From: Leucothrix mucor DSM 2157
GTDB lineage: Bacteria > Pseudomonadota > Gammaproteobacteria > Thiotrichales > Thiotrichaceae
Assembly (NCBI RefSeq): GCF_000419525.1
Contig: NZ_ATTE01000001.1
Span: 2,340,655-2,404,654 of the forward strand
Length of the DNA stretch: 64,000 nucleotides
Direction: 5' to 3'
Positions 54,154 through 62,720 of the stretch are shown here, piece by piece. Under the pieces are notes generated by a model. That model saw only the letters and a list, made by a program, of their open reading frames with translations. It was not told the DNA's origin and did no database searches. Made by a program: the position numbers and the translations under genes. Numbering within the stretch: the stretch's first letter is position 1; every line of letters starts with the position of its first letter.

Positions 54154-54765
54154 CTACTTCCAACTTGCCAGCAAGCGATTAACACTATGCTTTATATCGT
54201 TAATCAAACCCATTTTGGTGGATGGAAATAGTACTGCGCTAGAATTATTGGGAGTTAGCTCAAGCTTATGCTTTTTAGCATCGGCTTTGCGCGATACCGT
54301 GAAGGTGAGTAGTTTTTCCGCTTCCGTCTTACCAAACAGTTTATTTTCAAAGCGTAGAGCGCTGGCTGGAGTTCGTAGAACAAAACGCCCCATCGCCACA
54401 ATCTGCGTCACCGGAACCGGCAGTCCGTGATCATTCGCATCAGATGACAGCAACAAACCCTGTATTTGAATCGAGCCTTTTTCGTCATACAGCAAAACGG
54501 ATTGCTTGATCACCTCGGCACTTGCCAAACGATGCTTTGTAAACTCCGCTGCAGACATTCGCCCATCCGCATTATCATCCACGCCCTTAAACGCTGAAAC
54601 GGGCAATGACAACACCATAAAAGCACCATTTTCGACAATATTTAGAGTGCCATGCTGCGCCACCATTAAATGAGCATTGGCAGTAGTCATCAACCCCACA
54701 CTCAATAACAGAATCTGTGACGCACACTTGACTGACGCTGGTATCAATTCATTTATTTTATTCAT
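54154..54765 (-). CDS. Secreted EF-hand protein of unknown function
   Basis: About 203 residues from the ATG at 54765. A signal peptide ends near TTANA, followed by HLMVAQHGTLNIVENGAFMVLSLPVSAF. One complete EF-hand loop, DDNADGRMSAAEF, offers a calcium site. The rest is beta-rich (VLRTPASALRFENKLFG) with a basic C-terminus. The family recurs as hypothetical exported proteins in proteobacteria; no function is known. Monocistronic between arfB and proA. Confidence 0.75.
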   Translation of the reverse strand: MNKINELIPASVKCASQILLLSVGLMTTANAHLMVAQHGTLNIVENGAFMVLSLPVSAFKGVDDNADGRMSAAEFTKHRLASAEVIKQSVLLYDEKGSIQIQGLLLSSDANDHGLPVPVTQIVAMGRFVLRTPASALRFENKLFGKTEAEKLLTFTVSRKADAKKHKLELTPNNSSAVLFPSTKMGLINDIKHSVNRLLASWK

Positions 54766-54876
54766 AGTTAGCAAAACCTGTTGAGCAAGCTTAATTATTA
54801 TTGAAATTATTGCGTGCGCAAGCCTACTCCAGCAATGTGCAGAAAATATGGAGAGCGCTAGAAAGGAGTTGCTGAA

Positions 54877-55290
54877 CTAATCGATGGGTTTGCGGCGCAG
54901 CACCTTGGTTTTACCATGCTGCGTTTTCTTATCCATCCGCTTTTTTTGGGAGTTGCGTGATGGCTTGGTGGGACGACGTTTCTTTGGCTGTACGACAGCA
55001 CTTAAAATCAGCTGTTTGAGGCGTTCTAAGGCATCTTCCCGGTTCTGTTCCTGAGTACGGTGCTGCTGCGCTTTTATGATCACCACACCGTCTTTGGTAA
55101 TTCGGTGATCGGTGTATTTCATCAAACACTCTTTGTAGAACGGCGGCAGTGTTGAGTGCTGACTATCAAAGCGTAAATGAATGGCCGACGACACTTTATT
55201 GACGTTTTGACCACCCGGCCCCTGCGCACGAATCGCGGTGAGTTCTATCTCCCAGTCAGCTAACTCGATATAGGGTTTAATCATTAACAT
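54877..55290 (-). CDS. arfB: Alternative ribosome-rescue factor ArfB (YaeJ)
   Basis: 137 residues. Peptidyl-tRNA hydrolase that rescues stalled ribosomes. The catalytic GGQ is in IRAQGPGGQNVNKVSSAIHLRFD (in parts), and the basic tail (KKRRPTKPSRNSQKKRMDKKTQ) is the part that enters the mRNA channel. It starts 3 bp after holA. A second rescue system, the tmRNA partner SmpB, is encoded 1.9 kb away. Confidence 0.94.
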   Translation of the reverse strand: MLMIKPYIELADWEIELTAIRAQGPGGQNVNKVSSAIHLRFDSQHSTLPPFYKECLMKYTDHRITKDGVVIIKAQQHRTQEQNREDALERLKQLILSAVVQPKKRRPTKPSRNSQKKRMDKKTQHGKTKVLRRKPID

Positions 55291-55293
55291 CGT

Positions 55294-56325
55294 TTAGGCC
55301 GCCACAACTCTGGTACCTGCCAGCAATAAGCTCAGGTTTAGCAGCTCAACCCAAACTCTGGCTTCACCCTTATTCGCGACAATGCTCAAACCTTTAATCA
55401 AGCGATCCACATTAATGGTTTTCTGCAAGATCAATGGCCAATCCGCTGATTGCAGGCGGCGCATCGCAGGCTGTAAGGTTTTTTGTCGGGGGCGCGGAAT
55501 TTTGCTCAATGCTTGTTGCTCGCTACCCGTTTGACGCAATTCATAGCACGCATCGGATAGCTGACTGACCAGATCATTTAACACCCACAGCACTAGCGGC
55601 GTAGCCGTGCCTTCTTGACGTAAATGATACAGCACATGCTGAATGCGTCGGGAATCGCCCTGCGTAACGGCGGTAGACAAATCGAAAATGGTAAACCGCG
55701 AGCTATCACTTACCGCAGCCAATACCTGCTCTTCATTAATTGCACCATCGCCATGTAGCAATTTAAGCTTATCGATTTCCTGAGCGGCCGCCAGCAGATT
55801 CCCTTCTACCCGCTCAGTCAGTAAGCGAACGGCTTCCTGAGTCGGTTGCATGCCTTGAGCACGCATGCGTTTGGCGACCCAGCCCAGCGTCTGCGCCAGC
55901 GAGAAATCCCAAACTTGCACAAATACGCCCGCCTTATCTAAGGCTTTGACCCATGCACTGTTTTTCTGCCGAGCATCAAGCCGGCCGCAGGTAATTAGTA
56001 ACACTTTATCATCAGGAATGCGCTGCACATATTCGATCAGCGCCTTGCTGCCTACTTTTCCGGGAGATTGCTTTTCTAGGCGTAAATCCAACACTTTGCG
56101 TTGGCTAAATAAAGAGAGCGCATCAGCGGATTGCCCCAAAGCCGTCCAATCAAAGCCCGCTTCCACCCGTAGGATTTCACGCTCTTCAAAGCCTTGCTTG
56201 CGAGCAACCGCGCGCACAGCATCGGAGGCTTCCATGATTTGTAGCGGCTCATCACCACTTAACAGGTATACAGGGCTTAAGGGCTTGTTCTCACCCAGCA
56301 TTCGCATTAGCTGATCAATATTCAC
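55294..56325 (-). CDS. holA: DNA polymerase III subunit delta
   Basis: 343 residues. Delta subunit of the clamp loader that opens the beta clamp. LSPVYLLSGDEPLQIMEASDAVRAVAR at the start, VLLITCGRLDARQKNSAWVKALDKAG (in parts), EGNLLAAAQEIDKLKLLHG and the ISSR-like SDSSRFTIFDLSTAV match HolA. It overlaps rnfH by 4 bp, an unusual neighbour: in many relatives holA follows leuS-lptE. Confidence 0.93.
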   Translation of the reverse strand: MNIDQLMRMLGENKPLSPVYLLSGDEPLQIMEASDAVRAVARKQGFEEREILRVEAGFDWTALGQSADALSLFSQRKVLDLRLEKQSPGKVGSKALIEYVQRIPDDKVLLITCGRLDARQKNSAWVKALDKAGVFVQVWDFSLAQTLGWVAKRMRAQGMQPTQEAVRLLTERVEGNLLAAAQEIDKLKLLHGDGAINEEQVLAAVSDSSRFTIFDLSTAVTQGDSRRIQHVLYHLRQEGTATPLVLWVLNDLVSQLSDACYELRQTGSEQQALSKIPRPRQKTLQPAMRRLQSADWPLILQKTINVDRLIKGLSIVANKGEARVWVELLNLSLLLAGTRVVAA

Positions 56326-56648
56326 GTGCCAGCACTTCCCGACTCATCACCACCTTTTTTCATCGCTTTACCTGCTGCGGCACGTTGCTTACGCACTTCT
56401 TTAGGGTCAGCGATCAACGGTCGATAGAGCTCGATACGATCTCGTTCGCGCATTACATGGGTTTTGGGGGTGATTTTGCCGAAGATGCCGAACTTGACCG
56501 TGCTTAAATCCAGCTCAGGATGGTGATCCTGAACATCTGATAACAATATGGCTTGTTCTAATGTGGTACCCTCCTCCACCTCAAAGCTCAGCAGCGTTTG
56601 ACGGTCGGGCAAGGCATACACCAATTCGATTGGAATCTGCTTAGGCAT
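56322..56648 (-). CDS. rnfH: RnfH family (UPF0125) ubiquitin-like fold protein
   Basis: About 108 residues from the ATG at 56648 (MPKQIPIELVYALPDRQTLL), overlapping the ratA stop by 8 bp. A beta-grasp fold is expected: FEVEEGTTLEQAILLS, VKFGIFGKITPKTHVMRERDRIELYRPLIADPKEVRKQRA (in parts) is the family core. The role is unknown; it is regularly paired with ratA. Confidence 0.92.
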   Translation of the reverse strand: MPKQIPIELVYALPDRQTLLSFEVEEGTTLEQAILLSDVQDHHPELDLSTVKFGIFGKITPKTHVMRERDRIELYRPLIADPKEVRKQRAAAGKAMKKGGDESGSAGT

Positions 56649-57072
56649 AAACGACTTTCGCCCGCTCAACAAAAGAATCGACAAAGGTATTGGCAACCTG
56701 ATTAAATATTGGGCCGATAGCAAGACTCACCAACTTATTTGAAAACTCGAAGTCCAAATCGAAGGTTACTTTGCAGGCCTGCTCCGACAAGGCGTCAAAA
56801 CGCCAGAAACCTTTGAGGGTTTTAAACGGGCCGTCTAATAATTGTAGCTCGATAAGATTGGGTTTATGTAAGCGGTTTTGAGTGGTAAATGACTTATTAA
56901 TAGCGCCTTTTTGGATGGTGACCGAGGCTTGAACCTGGTTTTCATCACGCTTATGTTCTTCTGCACCACCACACCAGGGTAGAAACTCGGGGTAAGCAGA
57001 TATATCATCAACCAGTTGGTACATTTGCTGTGCACTGAATGGAACCAGTGCGCTGCGGTTAATACTGGGCAT
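56641..57072 (-). CDS. ratA: RatA/PasT-type START-like protein
   Basis: 143 residues, coenzyme Q-binding/START-like fold. MPSINRSALVPFSAQQMYQLVDDISAYPEFLPWC (in parts) and VTFDLDFEFSNKLVSLAIGPIFNQVANTFVDSFVERAK (in parts) are strongly conserved in RatA. E. coli RatA (PasT) has been described as blocking 70S assembly and also as a respiratory/CoQ10-type factor. It is divergent from smpB, the usual arrangement. Confidence 0.93.
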   Translation of the reverse strand: MPSINRSALVPFSAQQMYQLVDDISAYPEFLPWCGGAEEHKRDENQVQASVTIQKGAINKSFTTQNRLHKPNLIELQLLDGPFKTLKGFWRFDALSEQACKVTFDLDFEFSNKLVSLAIGPIFNQVANTFVDSFVERAKVVYA

Positions 57073-57149
57073 AGCAAAAAAATTCCTGAATCGTGTCTTG
57101 CTGGAAAAATATCAACGAATAGCGGTATCGAACGCAATCAACCTAGGGG

Positions 57150-57155
57150 TATAAT
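57150..57155 (+). promoter_or_regulatory. Candidate -10 box of smpB
   Basis: A perfect TATAAT ends 6 bases before the smpB ATG. If used, transcription would begin at about the start codon, giving a leaderless mRNA. AGGGG just before it could instead be a ribosome site of a longer transcript. The -35 region is not convincing. Confidence 0.35.
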
Positions 57156-57161
57156 ACACGG

Positions 57162-57641
57162 ATGGCTAAGAAGCAAAAGAAAAAAGGGCACGGTGGTTTA
57201 ACAATCGCAACAAACAAGGTTGCCCGTCACGAGTACTTTATTGAAGATACTAACGAAGCGGGAGTCGTGCTGGAAGGCTGGGAAGTCAAAAGCCTTCGCG
57301 AGGGAAAAGTGCAGCTCAAAGAAAGTTATGTGTTCATGAAAAATGGCGAAGCATGGCTTAACAATGCACACATCTCACCACTCAGTACAGTCTCAACCCA
57401 CATTACTGCAAACCCGTTACGCTCTCGCAAATTACTATTGCACGTTGAAGAGCTAGTACGCTTGGCAGCGGCGGTTGACCGTAAAGGTTATACTGTTGTG
57501 CCACTGACCATGTACTGGAAAAACAATCGGGTAAAACTAGAAATAGGCCTTGGTAAAGGTAAGCAGCTGCATGATAAGCGGGCCGTCTCGAAAGAGAAGG
57601 ATTGGAATCGCGATAAACAACGCACGCTTAAAAACGCCTGA
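57162..57641 (+). CDS. smpB: SsrA-binding protein SmpB
   Basis: 159 residues. Carries tmRNA into stalled ribosomes for trans-translation. Conserved stretches: [59 protein letters not shown] (in parts), [32 protein letters not shown] (in parts) with the basic tail. Divergent from ratA. The ssrA (tmRNA) gene is not seen nearby. Confidence 0.96.
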   Translation: MAKKQKKKGHGGLTIATNKVARHEYFIEDTNEAGVVLEGWEVKSLREGKVQLKESYVFMKNGEAWLNNAHISPLSTVSTHITANPLRSRKLLLHVEELVRLAAAVDRKGYTVVPLTMYWKNNRVKLEIGLGKGKQLHDKRAVSKEKDWNRDKQRTLKNA

Positions 57642-57680
57642 TCGCTCCTGTCGATAACCGAAGATAATCAAAAACTCTCT

Positions 57681-60600
57681 ATGACTGATAACAACGCAGA
57701 ATTCGACTCAATTGCCTTTCAACAGCTACCTGACCTGGAACGCTCGCTACTGCAGTTGTTATCCGTGATCTATGCGCCGACGGCAGCCACGCCCTTGGCG
57801 ATTTGTGCACGAAAGGTTGGCATCCGCAACCCAGCGGGTGATGAAAGCTTTAATCTCCATACGCTGAAGCCGGTGCTTCAGGGCTTGGTCGATACCGGCT
57901 GGATTACCAGTGGTATTAATCGCTTTGCTTGTACCTTAGAGTCGCGTGAAAAGATCACATTGGATGCCGTGCATCAGGGTGTATTTGAAGAGTACTCTGC
58001 GAGCATTCTGGAAGCCTTTGAGCCCCGTAAAGTCGATGGCATCATAGTCTGGCAGGACTTGGAACACGGCATCTCTCATGCGCGCATTCACTTATACCGT
58101 GGTGATCGCGCGCAGCTGCGACTGACGCTACAAAGCCTTTATAAGCAGTTTGCAAACACCGAAACACCAATTGATGCGAAGTCATTTTACGAGCCTATTT
58201 TTGGTAATCCGCCAGATCCGGAAGTACTCTCCACACTGAAGCCTGAAATCCTGGCTGACTCGTTTAAAGACCTTGCGCAAAGCGGCATGCAAAAGCTGCA
58301 GGATTTACAACCGTTGTGGGAACTGGTTCAACATAACCAAACCACCGAAGACAGCTCAATGATTGAAACGCAGACGCTTTACCGTTTGCTGACCGGTCAA
58401 TTAGAAGCTGCAAATGAAGAACTGGTTGCAGGCAGCGTTTCAGCGACACCAGCTGGCCATTTAGCCAGAGCCGTCCAACAATTAGTTCAGCACGGTTCAG
58501 AGCCTAGCATCGCCGTTATTGAAGAATTAAAGGACAGCTTTAATCCGTTAGACGCACTGTGTCTGGATGGCGAGCTGACTACCCTGCCGATACTCGCCTA
58601 CATCAGCAGTAGCAATGCAACCCACCAGCAGTTAGCGCGCGAGTCTCTTGGCCGCCAGCTCACTAGCTCAAATAATGTACTATTACAGCAATATTTAGAC
58701 TCCCTAAGCACTGGCGTGTTTAGCGTTCAGGCACCTGACCCGGAAGTGGAGCAAGGCCAGTTAAGCTTATTAATTTTATGCTTAGCAAACCACTGGCTTG
58801 GCCATGCGCTGGATGAAGCCATCGTTGCTGATTTACAAGAACGCCATGCCCGCGCCTCAGAAGCCAATTACCACTGGCTAGCTGCAGAATATGCACAAGC
58901 ATTATCGCTATTTGGCCCGCCCAGCGTGCGTGAAGACTACGCAGCTCTGGCGAATGCCATGCACCAAAAACTGAGCACCATCACGCTGTTTAATTTGGTT
59001 AAGCCAAAAGCTAAATGGGAACGCGCGCTGGATGCATTGAACATGCTGGCAGATACCCAAATCCAGACTATCCATCAGAGCGAAGAACGCCTGATCTGGT
59101 TACTGGAAGTGGATTCGCATGACAACTACAGCTTGTCGCCGAAGCTGCAAAAGCGCAAAGCGAGCGGTGGCTGGTCTAAAGGTCGCAATCTATCACTGCA
59201 ACGCCTCAAGCTGGAATACACGGAACTACCACAACTTAGCGCTAAAGACGTTGAGCTATGCAATCTGATTCAGTACCGCCCAGACTTTGATAATCAATTA
59301 AGCAATGCCAGTGCTGCGCCCTGCTTTATTGATATGAATACTGCTTGGCCCATTATGGTCGAGCACCCTGCTTTGTATTGGGATCAATCCCGCCATACGC
59401 CATTAGAAGTTATTCAGAATGAATTTGAGCTACTAGTGAATGAGGAAGGCGATAAATTACGCATTAGTTTTTATCCGCCAGTGATTGCCAGCAAAGCACA
59501 TGATCAGTTTGTGATCCAGAAAGAAACCCCTACTCGTTTATGTATCTATCGTAAGAACGAGCAGGTAATGCGCTTGCACGATATTTTGGCGCAAGGCTTG
59601 TTAATCCCTCGTGAAGCCGAAGCGCAATTGCGCGATACGCTGAGTTCGCTAGCGCCGATGATCAATATCCAGTCCGACCTGGAAGGCGTGGTCGATGCTG
59701 AGCCAATGGATGCGGATAGCCGCATTCATGCCAACTTACTGCCTTACGATGAAGGCTTACGGGCGACGCTACGTGTTAAGCCATTTGGTCAATTCGGGCC
59801 GTTTTACCCGCCGGGTCAAGGTCGCCGTAAATTGGTCACTGAGCACTACGGGGTGAAATACAGCACGCAACGCGATCTGGAGCTGGAGAAGCAGCACCAG
59901 CACCGCATTCTTGAACAGAGCGTTTTGTTAGATCAGGATGAGGACGATTACGATGATGAGTACGTCATTGATAATCCTCAGGACTGCTTAGAGCTACTGG
60001 AACAACTCAGAATGCTGGGTGACGATGTGATTATTTCGTGGCCAGAAGGTGAAGCCCTACGCATTGAGTCACGTGTTGATAGCAGCAGCATGCGCTTGAA
60101 TATCAATAAGTCGGATGACTGGTTTCAGTTGGATGGCAGCTTAGTCATTAATGATGACCTGGTGCTGACACTACGTCAGATTTTGGATTTATCCAAAAGC
60201 AGCAATGGTCGCTTTATTGAGCTGGGCGATGGCGAGTATGTCGCCCTGACCCGCCAGTTGCAGAAAAAACTCAATGCTCTACATAGCTTATCAGAAGTTC
60301 ATGATGGTCAAATCCGCATTAGTAGTTTGGCTGCACTGGCACTGGATGAGCTCACACAAGACATTGGTGAGCGGATTGTGGATGATGCTTGGATTGCGCA
60401 CTTGCGCCGCCTTGAGTCACTTCAAGACTTCACCCCAGCGGTACCAGCAACCCTCAATACCAGCTTGCGCGACTATCAGGAGCAAGGTTTCCAGTGGTTG
60501 TGTCGTTTGGCTGAATGGGGTGTTGGTGCTTGTCTGGCCGATGACATGGGTCTGGGTAAAACCATTCAGACACTGGCATTGATTCTATATCGCTCAGAGC

Positions 60601-61838
60601 AAGGCCCGACCTTAGTGGTTGCGCCGACTTCTGTGTGTAATAACTGGATGAGTGAAACGGAGAAATTTGCTCCAACACTAAAACCATTATTCTATCGCGG
60701 CAAAGAGCGGACAGACATTCTGGATAATGCCGGCCCGCATGACTTAGTCATCTGCAGTTATGGCTTATTGCAACAAGATGCCGAGCGCTTTATTGAAATC
60801 CAGTGGACCACCATCGTACTGGATGAGGCGCAGGCCATTAAAAACGTGGGCGCAAAACGTACCCGCACCGCGCATCAGTTAAAAGCAGACTTCCGCTTGG
60901 TTACAACCGGTACGCCGATTGAGAACCATTTGGGCGAACTGTGGAGCTTATTCCGCTTCCTGAATCCTGGCCTGTTGCATAACCAAGATCGCTTTGTGAA
61001 ACGCTTTATGACGCCGATTGAGCGCGACAAGAACGAAGGTGTTCGACACGCGCTTAAAGCGATTATTCAGCCGTTTATGTTACGCCGCACCAAGTCTCAA
61101 GTATTGAATGAGCTACCATCACGCACCGAAATCACGCTGGAAGTTCCACTCAGTGAAGGCGAACGTGCGCTGTATGAAGCAGTACGCATGCAGGCAATTG
61201 AAGGATTGGAGCCCGGTCAAAAGAGCGAAGGCAGTGGTGATCATCTTAAAGTATTGGCAGCCATTACCCGCTTGCGGATGGCGAGTTGTAACCCTCGTTT
61301 GGTTATGCCGGAAACGACTTTACCAAGTAGCAAGCTGGAACAATTCTCTGAGCTGCTGGATGAGCTTCTGGAAAACCAACACAAGGCGTTGGTATTTAGT
61401 CAGTTCGTAAAACACCTGACTTTGATTCGCGAGCATTTGGATCAGAAAGGAATTTCGTATCAGTATCTGGATGGCAGCACTAGCATGGCTCAGCGTAAGC
61501 AGCGTGTTGATGCATTCCAGGCCGGTGAAGGTGATGTGTTCCTGATCAGCCTTAAGGCCGGTGGCTCAGGGCTTAACCTGACAGCTGCGGACTATGTGGT
61601 GCACATGGACCCTTGGTGGAACCCTGCGGTGGAAGATCAGGCCTCTGACCGTGCTCACCGAATTGGTCAGACTCGTCCAGTGACGATTTATCGCTTAGTG
61701 GCGGAGAATACTATCGAGCAAAAGATCATTAAGTTACACCAGCAGAAACGTGATCTGGCGGATAGCTTGCTGGAAGGCAGTGATATGAGTGGCAGTCTGA
61801 ATGCCAAGGATATGCTGGATCTGATACGGGAGATTTAA
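57681..61838 (+). CDS. SNF2-family DEAD/DEAH-box helicase, 1385 residues
   Basis: The C-terminal third is a full SNF2 ATPase: Walker A LADDMGLGKTIQTLALIL (about residue 952), motif II VLDEAQAIKN (about 1047), VTTGTPIENHLGELWSL, and helicase C motifs ALVFSQFVKHLTLIREHL, LKAGGSGLNLTAADYVVHMDPWWNPAVEDQASDRAHRIGQT (in parts). Residues 1-900 are not a domain I can name; they include a very acidic stretch (DQDEDDYDDEYVID, about 750). It is 39 bp after smpB and ends tail to tail with folK. Likely a nucleic-acid translocase that remodels protein-DNA or RNA polymerase complexes (family inference). Confidence 0.92.
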   Translation: MTDNNAEFDSIAFQQLPDLERSLLQLLSVIYAPTAATPLAICARKVGIRNPAGDESFNLHTLKPVLQGLVDTGWITSGINRFACTLESREKITLDAVHQGVFEEYSASILEAFEPRKVDGIIVWQDLEHGISHARIHLYRGDRAQLRLTLQSLYKQFANTETPIDAKSFYEPIFGNPPDPEVLSTLKPEILADSFKDLAQSGMQKLQDLQPLWELVQHNQTTEDSSMIETQTLYRLLTGQLEAANEELVAGSVSATPAGHLARAVQQLVQHGSEPSIAVIEELKDSFNPLDALCLDGELTTLPILAYISSSNATHQQLARESLGRQLTSSNNVLLQQYLDSLSTGVFSVQAPDPEVEQGQLSLLILCLANHWLGHALDEAIVADLQERHARASEANYHWLAAEYAQALSLFGPPSVREDYAALANAMHQKLSTITLFNLVKPKAKWERALDALNMLADTQIQTIHQSEERLIWLLEVDSHDNYSLSPKLQKRKASGGWSKGRNLSLQRLKLEYTELPQLSAKDVELCNLIQYRPDFDNQLSNASAAPCFIDMNTAWPIMVEHPALYWDQSRHTPLEVIQNEFELLVNEEGDKLRISFYPPVIASKAHDQFVIQKETPTRLCIYRKNEQVMRLHDILAQGLLIPREAEAQLRDTLSSLAPMINIQSDLEGVVDAEPMDADSRIHANLLPYDEGLRATLRVKPFGQFGPFYPPGQGRRKLVTEHYGVKYSTQRDLELEKQHQHRILEQSVLLDQDEDDYDDEYVIDNPQDCLELLEQLRMLGDDVIISWPEGEALRIESRVDSSSMRLNINKSDDWFQLDGSLVINDDLVLTLRQILDLSKSSNGRFIELGDGEYVALTRQLQKKLNALHSLSEVHDGQIRISSLAALALDELTQDIGERIVDDAWIAHLRRLESLQDFTPAVPATLNTSLRDYQEQGFQWLCRLAEWGVGACLADDMGLGKTIQTLALILYRSEQGPTLVVAPTSVCNNWMSETEKFAPTLKPLFYRGKERTDILDNAGPHDLVICSYGLLQQDAERFIEIQWTTIVLDEAQAIKNVGAKRTRTAHQLKADFRLVTTGTPIENHLGELWSLFRFLNPGLLHNQDRFVKRFMTPIERDKNEGVRHALKAIIQPFMLRRTKSQVLNELPSRTEITLEVPLSEGERALYEAVRMQAIEGLEPGQKSEGSGDHLKVLAAITRLRMASCNPRLVMPETTLPSSKLEQFSELLDELLENQHKALVFSQFVKHLTLIREHLDQKGISYQYLDGSTSMAQRKQRVDAFQAGEGDVFLISLKAGGSGLNLTAADYVVHMDPWWNPAVEDQASDRAHRIGQTRPVTIYRLVAENTIEQKIIKLHQQKRDLADSLLEGSDMSGSLNAKDMLDLIREI

Positions 61839-61847
61839 TCCCGTATC
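61823..61847. terminator. Hairpin spanning the SNF2-gene stop, possible bidirectional terminator
   Basis: GATACGGG (61823-61830) and CCCGTATC (61840-61847) form an 8-bp perfect stem in the 15-bp gap between the convergent helicase gene and folK. No clear U-run on either side. Confidence 0.4.
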
Positions 61848-61853
61848 ACGACA

Positions 61854-62345
61854 TCATTTAAGACAGGTTAAGTGGGCCGGCCAAATGCCGCGCCTGCTTA
61901 ATTTGGATTCCAGCGCTAACTGGCCAATCGTTTTTTGCAGCTCCGGGTGAACAACAGACGCTGCTATTTCCGCCAATGGGAATAATACGAAGGGATATTT
62001 CAGTACCTCAGCGCGCGGCACATCCCAATCCGGCTTTAAAATCTCATCGCCAAATAACAGAATATCCACATCCAGCGTACGCGAGGCAAACTTAATCCCA
62101 TCGCGGGTACGCTTCTGCCGCTCTTCCAATTGCTTCAGGTAAGAGCGCAATTCCAGATAGCTCAGCGTGGTACTGAAGCCAGCTGAGAGGTTGATAAAAT
62201 CATCCCCCTCAAAGCCTTCGGACTTCGACTCATAAGGCGTCGAAAATACAATATCCGGAAAGTCCTCACGCAACTGTAAGACACAGGCACTAATATTATG
62301 GTCGCGATCAATATTGCTGCCGATATCTACAAATACCTGAGTCAT
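61854..62345 (-). CDS. folK: HPPK (2-amino-4-hydroxy-6-hydroxymethyldihydropteridine pyrophosphokinase)
   Basis: 163 residues. Transfers pyrophosphate from ATP to the pterin in folate synthesis. VFVDIGSNIDRDHNI, NLSAGFSTTLSYLELRSYLKQLEERQKR (in parts) and SRTLDVDILLFGDEI with the metal-binding DVD motif are the HPPK hallmarks; the R..D.D.L pattern is conserved. The start overlaps the folB stop by 4 bp. Confidence 0.92.
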   Translation of the reverse strand: MTQVFVDIGSNIDRDHNISACVLQLREDFPDIVFSTPYESKSEGFEGDDFINLSAGFSTTLSYLELRSYLKQLEERQKRTRDGIKFASRTLDVDILLFGDEILKPDWDVPRAEVLKYPFVLFPLAEIAASVVHPELQKTIGQLALESKLSRRGIWPAHLTCLK

Positions 62346-62710
62346 GAGACGATATCCTTTGCGTAGCGCTCGATAATAACGCCCACTTCACGGGACCCAT
62401 TAACCGCGACTGGCTTACCGAGACTGACTTTCACCCACGGTAATTTCATTTCAGTTAATAGCAAAGCCGCAATGCGCTCAGCCAGTGTTTCCACCAGCTG
62501 AAACTCGCTTTCTCTGGCAAAGGCCGCAACCAACTTAGCGCACTCTTTATAGTTGAGTGTGTAAGCAATATCATCGGTGTTAGCAGCTGGGCGATTATCC
62601 CACCCCATCTCCAAATCGATGGTAATTTGCTGGCGAATTTTGCGCTCCCAGTCGTAAATACCGATGCAGGCATCAACTCGTAATTCACGAATATAAACAA
62701 TATCCATCAC
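62342..62710 (-). CDS. folB: Dihydroneopterin aldolase
   Basis: 122 residues. It acts just before FolK in the pathway (dihydroneopterin to hydroxymethyl-dihydropterin plus glycolaldehyde). IYDWERKIRQQITIDLEM, the LNYKECAKLVAAFARESEFQLVETLAERIAALLL stretch (in parts) and a C-terminal VKVSLGKPVAVNGSREVGVIIER (in parts) are typical of DHNA. Coupled to folK by an ATGA overlap. Confidence 0.92.
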   Translation of the reverse strand: MMDIVYIRELRVDACIGIYDWERKIRQQITIDLEMGWDNRPAANTDDIAYTLNYKECAKLVAAFARESEFQLVETLAERIAALLLTEMKLPWVKVSLGKPVAVNGSREVGVIIERYAKDIVS

Positions 62711-62720
62711 AATTTCCTAG

